Notes: a model not told the origin generated them from the sequence alone. A DNA stretch of 20,773 nt from an uncultured Prevotella sp. (GCA_902495455.1 CABUXJ010000037.1:1-20773); one strand, 5' to 3'. Counted from the first letter of the stretch, positions 1 through 8,031 are shown. Made by a program: numbers and translations.

Positions 1-33
1 ATCGCTCAGCAGGTTTAACCCTGAAAGCGGATG

Positions 34-65
34 CAAAGGTAAGGCGTTTTTCCTTTCCCACCAAA
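34..65 (-). promoter_or_regulatory. Leftward Bacteroidota-type promoter for an off-window gene
   Basis: Read on the minus strand, TACCTTTG (41-34) matches the -7 consensus TAnnTTTG, and TTTG (65-62) lies 20 nt upstream as a -33 element. Transcription would start near position 28 and run out of the left edge. The gene itself is not in the window, so the call rests on the motif pair alone. Confidence 0.5.
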
Positions 66-217
66 CGTTTTTGGGAAAAATTTAATAAAAACACAATAAT
101 TTTCCACTTTTATGACAAATAAAACGCAACAACGGGGCAGACACATTATTTTATATAGAGAGCAAGGACTCTCCCCGGCCAGCCACAAGGGGAACGAAGG
201 CCCCGGCTGAGGATATC

Positions 218-265
218 GCGGAACAACTTGGTAGGGACATATTTTTCGCTACCAAGTTGTTCCGC
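218..265. repeat. Perfect 17-bp hairpin containing a TAGGGACAT motif
   Basis: The arms at 218-234 and 249-265 are exact reverse complements (GCGGAACAACTTGGTAG and its complement) around a 14-nt loop. The left arm runs straight into GGTAGGGACATAT, which recurs in the element between leuA and leuC (14298-14387) and, in diverged form, near 20419. No U-run follows on either strand, so it is more likely an intergenic repeat than a terminator. Confidence 0.7.
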
Positions 266-421
266 AACATCCTCGATGCCTACGAGGTGAAGGGATTTGC
301 AAGGGTCGCTGTCGGGTTCTGATATGATAAATATTTACAAAATCATGTTCCGGAAATTGCTCAAAGATTTGCATTTTCATGGGCAACAAGGGCCTTAGAG
401 CCCCCTCCAGCTCCCCCAAAA

Positions 422-689
422 AGCCTCCTCTGACTCCCACAAAGGGGAGCTTAGGGTGCTGTAAGACCCTTACGGCCTTTCAGAAACGCAAAACTTCGCG
501 AGTTTTTGATTGCTATTTTGAGGTCAAAAAGCGGGGTTCGCCGAGCAATGGGGCCCTTATTGCATCGCAACAACGGCCTTACGGCATTGCGACGGCGGCC
601 CCGCCAGAGAGCAATAGCAGCCCCGTTGCAACCCCGCGGGGCCCTTACGGGAAGCCCAAGCTCCCCCCTTTTGGGGAATCAGAGGGGCT
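422..689. repeat. Composite inverted-repeat element with GC-rich core
   Basis: The outer arms at 422-456 and 655-689 are imperfect reverse complements; both carry a CCTCTGA-type string followed by a CCCC-AAA-GGGG mini-palindrome and AGCTT. Between them is a GC-rich segment with CTTACGG and GCAACGG-like strings, shared with the repeats at 8418-8522 and 20701-20773. It has no ORF with a recognisable product. A non-autonomous mobile element or REP-like unit is an inference from symmetry and recurrence. Confidence 0.5.
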
Positions 690-993
690 ATCTGTTTATA
701 AACTCTTGTGTACCAGCGGTTTGCAAAAACCATGATTTTTCCGTCAAAAAAATCGCGTGATTTTGACCTTCGCGAGATTTGAAAATTCGGAGGCGCGGCG
801 GAAAAAATTTAGGAAGTAGCCCTGAATTTTGGGATTAAATTCAGAATTTTCAGGACAAACATGACGACGGCGGTGCCGGATGTATGGCGCCTCGGCAGTG
901 TGGATGTGGATGAAAACGTGATTAAAATGCAAAAAATGGGGTTGTCTCAACAAAAAAGGCCCTTGGCAATATACCTATTAAAAGAATAAGCGC

Positions 994-1001
994 TATCTTT
1001 G
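994..1001 (+). promoter_or_regulatory. -7 promoter element of the secreted nuclease gene
   Basis: TATCTTTG at 994-1001 matches the Bacteroidota -7 consensus. Transcription would start near 1008, leaving about 29 nt before the ATG at 1037. No good -33 TTTG is seen at the usual 19-21 nt distance. Confidence 0.5.
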
Positions 1002-1036
1002 CAGACATTATTTACACTAAAACATCTGCATAGTAT

Positions 1037-2536
1037 ATGAAAAGGATTTATACTAAGAAGACCGTGGCGGCATTGGTAATGCTGCTGATTGGAGGAGCCT
1101 TGCACGCACAGATACCCGAAGGATATTATGCTTCACTGAAAGGCAAGAAGGGGGCGGCGCTGAAGACAGCCATCCACGAGCTCATCAAGGATGCCGACGT
1201 GCTGAGCTATGGCTCCGGCTCCGGTCACACGTGGGAGGGATTCTACACAACCGACCGCAATGACGACGGATCGGTCATCGACCGTTACAGCAACGACAAA
1301 CGCTATTTCGGCAACAAGGGAGCCGTGGTCTCGGGCATGAACATCGAGCACTCGTTCCCGAAGAGCTGGTGGGGCGGCTCAAAGGTTCAAGCCTACGAGG
1401 ACCTCTATAATCTCATGCCAAGTGAGTCGAAAATCAATTCGTCAAAGTCAAATTACCCGATGGGCAAGGTGACGAACGTCAAAACGGACAACGGATGCAC
1501 CCGCATCGGTACGGGCAGCAACGGATATCAGCTCTGGGAACCGGCTGACAAGTGGAAGGGAGACTTCGCCAGAGGCTATATGTATATGGCCACGGCCTAT
1601 CAGGACTATTCCTGGTCAGGCACACAGGCGCTGCAGATACTTCAGAAAGGAGCCTACCCCACTCTGCAGAAATGGGCCTACACCTTATATATAGAATGGG
1701 CCAAGGCTGACGGTGTCGACGAACAGGAGGTGAAACGCAACAACGAGGTGAGCAAAATACAGGGCAACCGCAATCCTTATGTCGACTTTCCGAACCTGAT
1801 GCAATATGTGTGGGGTGACAGCGTAGACTATGCTTTCGACCCGGACAAGACCATCTGCTCGGAGAACTACAAGGGTGGCGGCTCAACTCCCGACCCCTCG
1901 CCGACAGAAACAATCGTCTTTGACGAGGACTTCACACTCGGAACGGGTGGTTGCACGACGGTCAACACTCTGTTGCCAAAAGAAGGATTTGAGGTATGGA
2001 AGACCGACAACCAATACGGATGGAAGGGCAGTGCCTACTACAGCAACGCTCAGCACGCTGCCGACGCGACTCTGCTGACTCCGGAGATTGACCTGACCGG
2101 CTACAGCAGCGCTACACTGTGGTTTAACCACGCTGTCAACTTCTGCGCAAGTCCGTCGACAACACTGTCCGTCGAAATCGTCTGCGACGGAGAGACTACC
2201 GTTCTGAGCGGCATAGTATGGCCGGCCGGCAACACATGGACATTCAAAGAGTCTGGCGACATCGACATCAGCCGGTTCGTCGGAAAGAAAATACAGATCG
2301 GTTTCCACTACCGCAGTACCGACACGGAGAGCGCTACATGGGAAATCAAGGCCATGAAGGTGACAGCCATCACCGACCCCGCCGGCATAAACAATGCCCG
2401 GACGGAGACCGCCGGTCCTGACTTCTCACGCCACTTCGAGACATTTACGACGGACGGACGCCGCATCGACGCCGCCACACACCGCGGCCTGATCATCATC
2501 CGTCAGGACGGACGGACATGGAAGGTGGTCCGCTGA
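1037..2536 (+). CDS. Secreted endonuclease I-family nuclease with T9SS sorting tail
   Basis: A 499-residue protein predicted to be exported and to cut nucleic acid outside the cell. Residues 1-24 form a signal peptide ending HA before Gln25. Residues about 28-275 match the endonuclease I (EndA/NucM-like) fold: NIEHSFPKSWWG at 102-113 supplies the catalytic-type His and metal ligands, followed by DLYNLMPSESKINSSKSNYP at 122-141 and NRNPYVDFP at 244-252. A Gly/Ser/Pro linker (278-290) leads to a beta-rich domain (about 292-445) resembling the jelly-roll 'choice-of-anchor' domains of Bacteroidota exoproteins. The C-terminus (about 465-499), with DGRRI and a terminal WKVVR, resembles a T9SS sorting domain. 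It has its own promoter and a terminator shared with mnmE. The nuclease family is confident; substrate (DNA or RNA) and role (nutrient acquisition, biofilm or trap degradation) are inferred. The accessory-domain call is weaker. Confidence 0.88.
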   Translation: MKRIYTKKTVAALVMLLIGGALHAQIPEGYYASLKGKKGAALKTAIHELIKDADVLSYGSGSGHTWEGFYTTDRNDDGSVIDRYSNDKRYFGNKGAVVSGMNIEHSFPKSWWGGSKVQAYEDLYNLMPSESKINSSKSNYPMGKVTNVKTDNGCTRIGTGSNGYQLWEPADKWKGDFARGYMYMATAYQDYSWSGTQALQILQKGAYPTLQKWAYTLYIEWAKADGVDEQEVKRNNEVSKIQGNRNPYVDFPNLMQYVWGDSVDYAFDPDKTICSENYKGGGSTPDPSPTETIVFDEDFTLGTGGCTTVNTLLPKEGFEVWKTDNQYGWKGSAYYSNAQHAADATLLTPEIDLTGYSSATLWFNHAVNFCASPSTTLSVEIVCDGETTVLSGIVWPAGNTWTFKESGDIDISRFVGKKIQIGFHYRSTDTESATWEIKAMKVTAITDPAGINNARTETAGPDFSRHFETFTTDGRRIDAATHRGLIIIRQDGRTWKVVR

Positions 2537-2554
2537 GGGCTAATCTGGTGAAAC

Positions 2555-2612
2555 ATAAAAACCAAGAAAGTGCATCAGAATCAGATATCTGATGCACTTT
2601 CTTGGTTTTTAT
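2555..2612. terminator. Bidirectional terminator, perfect 25-bp stem
   Basis: Arms at 2555-2579 and 2588-2612 are exact reverse complements with an 8-nt loop. Each arm ends in AAAAA/TTTTT, so transcripts from either side have a U-run after the GC-containing stem. It lies 18 nt after the nuclease stop and 6 nt after the mnmE stop, serving both convergent genes. Confidence 0.9.
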
Positions 2613-2618
2613 ACGGCT

Positions 2619-4046
2619 TTATTTGCCCACGCAAAAATGCTTAAAGATGGTTTCGAGAACCTCGGATGTTGTTATTTGGCCGCCGGTGATTTCGCCAAGG
2701 TTGTCGAGACAAGCACGCAAGTCTTCACTCAACAGGTCGCCGCTGAGGCCGGCAGCCAGGCCGTCAAGAACACGGGTTAGACTGTCGTGAGCCCGGAGGA
2801 GGGAGTCATAGTGGCGGGTTGAGGTGATTATGATGTCATTTTCACGGATTGCGGGTATGTCGGAAAGACGGAATATTGTGGACCGCAATTCTTCAATATT
2901 GGTTGCATGACGGGCACTGACACCTATTACAGCCACATCAGAACTTACCTCCGTTGCAGCCGATGTCATTGTCTCCGCAGCCACGCCTTTCGCTCCAAGC
3001 AGTTGGCAAAGGCGGTCGGTGAAGTCTGCCACATCCGTCTTGTTGTTCACGACGATTAGCTTCTTGCCCTGACAAATGGAGAACATTTCGTCACAGTCAT
3101 GCTCTGTGGGAATGGAGTCAAGCAACCAGAGGATTATTGTCGCATCGTTCAGTTTCTTGTATGTCCGTTCGATGCCGATGGATTCGATTCTGTCGTCCGT
3201 GCTACGCAGTCCTGCGGTATCCATGAGGCGGAATGTCACGCCATTGATGTCGATGATGTCTTCTATCACATCGCGTGTCGTTCCGTGTATGTCGCTGACG
3301 ATTGCCTTCTCTTCACCGACCAACAGATTGAGCAGCGTGCTCTTGCCGACATTGGTTTTGCCGACAATGGCCACCGGAATGCCTTGCTTGATGGCCTCAC
3401 CGGAAGAGAAAGACGAGGCGAGAGACGTTATGCGGGAATCTATGTCCTGCGCCAGACGGAGCAGTTCGGAACGATCGGCAAACTCCAGTTCCTCATGGTC
3501 GCTGAAGTCCAGCTCCAACTCCATCAGCGAGGTCATCCGGAGCAGACGGTCACGGAGATGCGACAGTTCGGTGCTGACATTTCCCCTCAACTGTCCCAAA
3601 GCCAAACGATGCGTGGCACCGTTGGTCGAAGCGATGAGATCGGCCACTGCTTCGGCCTGGCTCAGGTCCATCTTGCCGTTCAGATATGCCCGCCGAGTAT
3701 ATTCACCCGGTTCCGCCTGCCGGCATCCGACGCTGATGAGCAGCTGCAATACCTTATTTAATATATAGCGCGAACCATGACATGATATCTCCGTGCTGTC
3801 CTCGCCGGTATAGGAATGTGGCGCACGGAATACCGTCACGAGCACTTCGTCCACAATGGCTCCGTTGCCGTCGACAATTGTTCCGTAGTGCACCGTTCCG
3901 GCGTGTGCCTCCTTTATCCTTCTGCCTTGTGCGGCGGGACGAAACACACGGTCGGTCAGTTCCAAGGCTTTGTCACCGGATATGCGTATCATGCCAATTG
4001 CGCCGCCTGCCGGTGTGGCCAGCGCACATATAGTGTCGTTCGTCAT
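2619..4046 (-). CDS. mnmE: tRNA modification GTPase MnmE
   Basis: With its MnmG partner, MnmE installs the (carboxymethyl)aminomethyl group on wobble uridine 34 of certain tRNAs, using GTP and a folate one-carbon donor. The ATG at 4046 gives 475 residues, the usual length, starting MTNDTICALATPAGGAIG. The longer frame would start at a TTG (4073) inside the promoter. Visible parts are the N-terminal folate-binding domain (1-120), the helical domain, and a G domain with GKTNVGKS (229-236), DIHGTTRD (252-259), DTAG (276-279) and NKTD (335-338). The C-terminal CVGK (472-475) keeps the conserved Cys. The gene stands alone, convergent with the nuclease gene. mnmG is not in the window. Confidence 0.97.
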   Translation of the reverse strand: MTNDTICALATPAGGAIGMIRISGDKALELTDRVFRPAAQGRRIKEAHAGTVHYGTIVDGNGAIVDEVLVTVFRAPHSYTGEDSTEISCHGSRYILNKVLQLLISVGCRQAEPGEYTRRAYLNGKMDLSQAEAVADLIASTNGATHRLALGQLRGNVSTELSHLRDRLLRMTSLMELELDFSDHEELEFADRSELLRLAQDIDSRITSLASSFSSGEAIKQGIPVAIVGKTNVGKSTLLNLLVGEEKAIVSDIHGTTRDVIEDIIDINGVTFRLMDTAGLRSTDDRIESIGIERTYKKLNDATIILWLLDSIPTEHDCDEMFSICQGKKLIVVNNKTDVADFTDRLCQLLGAKGVAAETMTSAATEVSSDVAVIGVSARHATNIEELRSTIFRLSDIPAIRENDIIITSTRHYDSLLRAHDSLTRVLDGLAAGLSGDLLSEDLRACLDNLGEITGGQITTSEVLETIFKHFCVGK

Positions 4047-4070
4047 TTGCTTCGTTATTTGTTCACCGCG

Positions 4071-4078
4071 CAAAGTTA
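4071..4078 (-). promoter_or_regulatory. -7 promoter element of mnmE
   Basis: The minus strand reads TAACTTTG at 4078-4071, about 25 nt upstream of the mnmE ATG at 4046. This supports that start, because the alternative TTG would overlap the -7 box. No -33 element is evident at the expected spacing. Confidence 0.5.
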
Positions 4079-4157
4079 CAACATAAATCGCAAAGTGGCG
4101 TAAGAAGGGCCGGTTTTTCGATTACATACGGCCGCCGCATGCCTCTTGCAAACAACA

Positions 4158-4200
4158 GAGAGCCGCATCATATCCCCGAAACAGGATAGATGCGGCTCTC
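4158..4200 (-). terminator. Rho-independent terminator of the OmpA-like gene
   Basis: GAGAGCCGCATC (4158-4169) pairs with GATGCGGCTCTC (4189-4200), a 12-bp GC-rich stem, and a weak AACAAC/GTTGTT pairing extends it outside. On the minus strand the stem is followed by TGTTGTTT. It lies 25 nt after the stop of the lipoprotein gene. Confidence 0.75.
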
Positions 4201-4225
4201 GTGATTGTTGTTTTCCGCGGTTGGC

Positions 4226-5062
4226 TTACTCAGCGTCCGGCGCCTTATCGATGAGATCCATGAACTGGTCGAGCTTCGGCGTGATGATGATTTGCGTGCG
4301 GCGGTTGCGGGCCTTGCCCGTCTCGGTCGTGTTGTCCGACAGCGGATTATATTCGCCACGTCCGCCGGCGGTCAGACGCTTCGGGTCGACGCCGTAGTGG
4401 TTTTGCAGATACTGCACCACGCTGGATGCGCGCAGACAGCTGAGGTCCCAGTTGTTGCGGATGTTCTCGCGTGAGATAGGCACGTTGTCGGTGTTTCCCT
4501 CGACGAGCACGTCGTAGTCCTTATAGTCCATGATGATCTTGGCAATCTTGCTGAGCGTCTCTGCCGCGCGGTCGTTGACCTCATAGCTGCCACTCTTGTA
4601 GAGCATGTTGTCGGCAAGCGAGATGTAGACCACACCCTTGAGCACCTGCACGTCGACCTCCTTGAGCTCTTCGCGGCTCAGCGAGCGTGTCAGGTTGTTG
4701 GTGAGCACCATGTTGAGCGAGTCGCTCTTGCTCTTCACCTCCACCAGATGGCGGATATACTGGTTTGACTCGTTGATCTGGTCGACAAGTTTCGATATGT
4801 TGACCGTTGTCTGGCTGCTGGCCGTGAGGCTCTTGTCGAGAGCCTGCTGGAGTGCGGCTGTTCCTTTCTTCTGGACTTCGAGCTGTTCCTCCAGGCTGGC
4901 CACGCGGGCGCGGCTTGCGGCCAGATTTTCCTTAGCCTCCTGATAGTTGCGGCTCAGTTCCTTGTTTTCGTTCTGACATCCCTCGAGGGCTTTCTTGCTC
5001 ACGCAGCTGCTCATGACGAGACATCCTGCTGCGATTACTACAGCGATGTAATTCTTCTGCAT
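4226..5062 (-). CDS. OmpA-family peptidoglycan-binding lipoprotein
   Basis: A 278-residue outer-membrane lipoprotein predicted to tie the envelope to peptidoglycan. The N-terminus is a lipoprotein signal with Cys20 after LVMSS. Residues about 30-125 are charged and heptad-like (coiled coil). Residues about 140-262 are an OmpA-C domain: NTDNVPIS (190-197), NWDLSCLRA (204-212) with the Asp that contacts diaminopimelate, and RNRRTQI (252-258) with the matching Arg. The lipobox-coiled coil-OmpA layout is common in Bacteroidota and differs from Pal in its long helical spacer. It is monocistronic, with its own -7 box and terminator. Family assignment is firm; exact physiological role is unknown. 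Confidence 0.9.
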   Translation of the reverse strand: MQKNYIAVVIAAGCLVMSSCVSKKALEGCQNENKELSRNYQEAKENLAASRARVASLEEQLEVQKKGTAALQQALDKSLTASSQTTVNISKLVDQINESNQYIRHLVEVKSKSDSLNMVLTNNLTRSLSREELKEVDVQVLKGVVYISLADNMLYKSGSYEVNDRAAETLSKIAKIIMDYKDYDVLVEGNTDNVPISRENIRNNWDLSCLRASSVVQYLQNHYGVDPKRLTAGGRGEYNPLSDNTTETGKARNRRTQIIITPKLDQFMDLIDKAPDAE

Positions 5063-5103
5063 AATTTCGTTTGTATATTAATAATGTATTGACTTCCGTC
5101 GTG

Positions 5104-5111
5104 CAAATTTA
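5104..5111 (-). promoter_or_regulatory. -7 promoter element of the OmpA-like gene
   Basis: The minus strand reads TAAATTTG at 5111-5104, about 42 nt upstream of the lipoprotein ATG at 5062. The -33 element is not obvious. Confidence 0.45.
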
Positions 5112-5234
5112 TACATATATGACGAACAGTCGCCCACTTTGTCAATGTGCATTAGAATATTTTAACCTATGAGGCGGGCTGTTATAATATATTTACGTTT
5201 GAGACCGCCATTGTACGACAAAGGAAGAAAAGAA

Positions 5235-5289
5235 TGGTTCGGGGAGCGACGCGGAGGAGTAAACCTGACAAGCGGCGCGCCCCGAACCA
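5235..5289 (-). terminator. Terminator of the small hypothetical gene
   Basis: TGGTTCGGGG (5235-5244) and CCCCGAACCA (5280-5289) form a perfect 10-bp GC-rich stem around a 35-nt loop. On the minus strand it begins 7 nt after the stop codon and is followed by a pyrimidine-rich tract, TTCTTTTCTTCCTTT. Confidence 0.65.
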
Positions 5290-5295
5290 ATCCGT

Positions 5296-5583
5296 TCAAG
5301 AGTAATCGTTGAAGATGACATGCGATTTCGCATTTGTCATCGAGTGCATGATGGCCCACGTCGAATTGATCTGGAAGATGTTCCTCGGCAACGAATTGCT
5401 GTCGCGCAACTGCCGGAGAAACTCCCTCAGAGGCTCACCGGGGTGCTCAAGGTCGTCAACCATAAGACCGACACGTTCCAATTCGTGGTTGGCCTCGATC
5501 TCTCCGATTTTTGTCTTGCCTTTGCGAATCATGTAGTCATCAAGGCAAGCCTGAATTGTCTGGACGTTACAATAGTTAATCAT
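5296..5583 (-). CDS. Small hypothetical protein (95 aa)
   Basis: Not recognised. The frame starts at ATG 5583 with MINYCNVQTIQACLDDYM and ends with TGA at 5296. It has no signal peptide, no membrane helix and no familiar motif; the composition suggests a small soluble, mostly helical cytoplasmic protein. The case for a real gene is positional: a -7 box (TATATTTG) lies 53 nt upstream of the start and a terminator-like hairpin lies just after the stop. Open frames on the opposite strand (5309-5592) have no such signals. It is separate from the GntR operon upstream. Confidence 0.6.
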   Translation of the reverse strand: MINYCNVQTIQACLDDYMIRKGKTKIGEIEANHELERVGLMVDDLEHPGEPLREFLRQLRDSNSLPRNIFQINSTWAIMHSMTNAKSHVIFNDYS

Positions 5584-5635
5584 AAGCAGTAGAATTATAA
5601 TTGTTGTGTATATGTGTTTATCTGGTTACCTGCAA

Positions 5636-5643
5636 CAAATATA
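5636..5643 (-). promoter_or_regulatory. -7 promoter element of the small hypothetical gene
   Basis: The minus strand reads TATATTTG at 5643-5636, matching TAnnTTTG, 53 nt before the ATG at 5583. No clear -33 TTTG is present at the usual distance. Confidence 0.45.
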
Positions 5644-5750
5644 GTGTTTTTTCCGTACCGTTGTTCTCCGGACACTGTTTATTTTACTATTATTAACATC
5701 CAGCCCTTATTTTTGCATCAATTTGAAAGCAAACAGAGGGTTCAGACAAT

Positions 5751-6134
5751 CTATTCGTAAGCAGAGTCTCCTCTTTCGCACTGATTCCACCTTTCCGTCA
5801 CCTCGTCAATTCCTATGCCGAGCAGACGCATGTTGCGGAACATCTCGGGTAGCGTGCGGTCGATGAATTCGCGACGGCGGGACTGCATGATGGTGTCGCG
5901 CGCCTCGGGGCTGACGAAATAGCCGAGGCCGCGCCGGTTGTAGATGATGCCGTCACGGGCCAGCGCGTCGTATGCCTTGACGGCCGTGTTGGTGTTGACC
6001 TCGAGCATGACGGCATATTCGCGCACGCTCGGTATGCGTCCGTCGGCGCCGTAGGTTCCGGCCAGAATCTCGTCGCAGAGGCGGTCGGCCATCTGCAGAT
6101 AGATGGCCTTGTCGTTGCTGAATGTCACTGTCAT
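5751..6134 (-). CDS. GntR-family (YtrA-type) transcriptional repressor
   Basis: A 127-residue DNA-binding regulator. The N-terminal winged helix-turn-helix is clear: KAIYLQMADRL opens the domain, RIPSVREYAVMLEVNTNTAV is the recognition region, and GIIYNRRGLGYFV is the wing. The short C-terminal tail of about 50 residues is typical of the YtrA subfamily, which usually represses a linked ABC transporter operon. The ATG at 6134 overlaps the stop of the upstream membrane gene (ATGA), suggesting coupled translation; an in-frame ATG at 6146 is possible but gives a longer overlap. It is the last gene of ABC ATPase-permease-regulator. The palindrome at 8032-8053 is its likely operator. The effector is unknown. 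Confidence 0.88.
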   Translation of the reverse strand: MTVTFSNDKAIYLQMADRLCDEILAGTYGADGRIPSVREYAVMLEVNTNTAVKAYDALARDGIIYNRRGLGYFVSPEARDTIMQSRRREFIDRTLPEMFRNMRLLGIGIDEVTERWNQCERGDSAYE

Positions 6135-7000
6135 AGGTTCGTCCATTTGTTGTTAATGACCTGCATGCGCAGGTATACTCTGTATGAGCCCCAGTAGCAG
6201 AGCGCGGCCAGGGCGCCGAAGAAGAATGGGTCGATGCGGTTGTGGGCTATCCCCAGTTTGTCGCCAAAACCGAGACTCACGATGCCGGGATTAATATCAA
6301 GCCAACCGAACATTAGTCCTGCAGCGATTATAGAGAATGTCGTGAGCACCACGGTGTTGCGATGGAAAATCGTACCGCCAAATATATAGAGACTGTGGAA
6401 GAAGAGTGCGACGGACGCGAACATGGCCATATTCCACAATCCTTCAGTCCTGTCACGTGTGTAGAGCCAGAAATCGGCCTTCCGTTCGTTCCACCCTATC
6501 AGCAGTCCCGTGACGGTGTCATAAAGTTCGCCCATGCCAGTGAGCACGATCGAACCGAACATGCGGGGACCGAAGATGAGACTGATGACGAGACGCAGGA
6601 CGTCGGCTATGACCGAGGCAGCAAAGAACATCACAAAGAAGCCCACCGTGGCGTAAAGCAGCCGCGCAAGGAATTTTTCGGCCGATGACGCCGGAAGCAT
6701 CAGAAAGGCCGTGCGTTGCTGGCGGGTCTTCATACAGTCGAATATGAGGCTGGCACCCACCATCATGAACAAAATGAAGGCGATTGTTGTCGGCAGCACC
6801 ATGCCATCCAACCAACTGTCAAACTGATCCGGCGATATTTCATTCCATGAGCCACTGAACTGTTCGTACATACCCAGTTCATACAGCAACAGCAAACCGA
6901 GCGTCATGCAGAGCATCATGCGGACCGACGACTTCCAGTTGGTCGTCAGATCCCAACGGACCATAAGTCCGAAACGTCTTAAGTCAAATCCTTTTTCCAT
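6131..7000 (-). CDS. Six-helix membrane protein, probable ABC transporter permease partner
   Basis: A 289-residue integral membrane protein with hydrophobic segments near 25-42, 68-88, 115-145 (possibly two), 188-209, 216-234 and 256-276. The N-terminus MEKGFDLRRFGLMVRWDL is the cytoplasmic amphipathic start typical of ABC-2-type permeases of YtrA-regulated operons. There is no catalytic motif. It sits 144 nt after the ATPase gene, and its last codons overlap the GntR start by 4 bp. From this context it is probably the transmembrane half of an ABC exporter or stress-sensing complex; the substrate cannot be read from the sequence. The 7001-7144 spacer is GC-rich near the ATPase end and AT-rich before the start. 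Confidence 0.75.
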   Translation of the reverse strand: MEKGFDLRRFGLMVRWDLTTNWKSSVRMMLCMTLGLLLLYELGMYEQFSGSWNEISPDQFDSWLDGMVLPTTIAFILFMMVGASLIFDCMKTRQQRTAFLMLPASSAEKFLARLLYATVGFFVMFFAASVIADVLRLVISLIFGPRMFGSIVLTGMGELYDTVTGLLIGWNERKADFWLYTRDRTEGLWNMAMFASVALFFHSLYIFGGTIFHRNTVVLTTFSIIAAGLMFGWLDINPGIVSLGFGDKLGIAHNRIDPFFFGALAALCYWGSYRVYLRMQVINNKWTNL

Positions 7001-7144
7001 AATGATATTTTCTTTCTTTTTTGTGTTTATTGATTCTGAATCGGCGGCGGCCGGGTCTCTGACCGGCTCGGCGGGAGTTCTATGGCAACAACGTCCGTCG
7101 CCCGCCGCATCAGACCCGCCACGCCACGGGAAGACTCTATCTCT

Positions 7145-8002
7145 CTATATCAGCCGCTGCTGAACGGCGTTGAATAGCAGTTCGAGGTTGAGCTGCGTCT
7201 CCTCCATGCCCTCCCGGCGGGCCGCAATCACGGCGTTGCCCTGCAGCGACGGCTCGGCGTAGATGACGTCGTCCGACGCGCTGCCCGACTGTCGCAGCTC
7301 GAAGGAATAGCGCGAGCACAGGTCGGCCACGGAGGCGTCCAGCCTCAGACCGTCGGTGTCGACCATGACGACATGATCGAGCAGCTGTTCGACGTCGTGG
7401 ACCTGATGGGTCGAGATGATGACGATGCGGTCGTCGGCCATGCAGTTGGCCACCACGCGGCGGAAGCGGCTCTTCGAGGGTATGTCGAGTCCGTTGGTCG
7501 GCTCGTCCATGATGAGCACCCGGGTGCCCGAGGCGAGAGCGAAACTCATGTAGACCTTCTTCTTCTGGCCCATCGACAGCTCGCCCAGACGGAGCGACAG
7601 CGGCAGGTCGAAGTCGCGCAAACAGGCGTCGAGTATCTCGCGACTGAAACGTGGATAGAACGGGGCGTTCATTCTGACGTAGCTGTCGAGCGTCACCGGC
7701 GGCAGGTCAAACTCTTCGGGCACGAGGAAAATCTCGCGCAGCTGCTCCAGACGGCGCAGACGGGTCTCGACGCCGTCGAGTGTGACGCGGCCCTGACGCG
7801 GACTGAGCAGTCCGGCGATGAGATAGAGCAGGGTCGACTTGCCCGTTCCGTTGCGGCCCAGTAGGCCGTAGATGTTGTTCTCGCGCAGGGTCAGGCTGAA
7901 GTCTTTCAGGACGTCAGCCGACCGGCCCTCACCTTTCTTCTTACCCGGGAGGAAGCCGAGACGGCTGCCATACCCGAAACTGATGTTGTTGATTTCAATC
8001 AT
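7145..8002 (-). CDS. ABC transporter ATP-binding protein
   Basis: A 285-residue cytoplasmic ATPase that would energise the membrane protein encoded next. Visible motifs are Walker A GLLGRNGTGKST (46-57), signature LSMGQ (142-146), Walker B VLIMDEP (162-168), D-loop NGLD, and the H-loop His199 in ISTHQ. The Q-loop region reads IFLVPEEF (91-98) with Glu where Gln is usual, a variation to note but not proof of inactivity. An insertion at 12-28, rich in Gly and Lys, lies between the A-loop region and the first strand. Residues after about 225 form a C-terminal extension. First gene of a three-gene operon with the promoter at 8056-8087 and a putative GntR operator in its leader. Antibiotic-resistance or envelope-stress export is possible but not shown. 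Confidence 0.9.
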   Translation of the reverse strand: MIEINNISFGYGSRLGFLPGKKKGEGRSADVLKDFSLTLRENNIYGLLGRNGTGKSTLLYLIAGLLSPRQGRVTLDGVETRLRRLEQLREIFLVPEEFDLPPVTLDSYVRMNAPFYPRFSREILDACLRDFDLPLSLRLGELSMGQKKKVYMSFALASGTRVLIMDEPTNGLDIPSKSRFRRVVANCMADDRIVIISTHQVHDVEQLLDHVVMVDTDGLRLDASVADLCSRYSFELRQSGSASDDVIYAEPSLQGNAVIAARREGMEETQLNLELLFNAVQQRLI

Positions 8003-8031
8003 ATATATATTTGTTTTTGGTGGTTCAATAT

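Larger units (their letters stand above)
1..1036. other. Gene-free region with inverted-repeat elements
   Basis: No convincing coding sequence is seen. Open frames at 379-735 and 506-760 run through GC-rich repeats and look accidental. Contents in order: the leftward promoter near 34-65, a perfect 17-bp stem at 218-265, an imperfect inverted-repeat element at 422-689 with a GC-rich core (about 540-652), an AT-rich stretch, and the promoter of the nuclease gene at 994-1001. Confidence 0.7.

Noticed and set aside
379..735. 118-residue open frame in the left gene-free region
   Set aside because: It runs through inverted-repeat arms and a GC-rich palindromic core; no start signal and no recognisable product.
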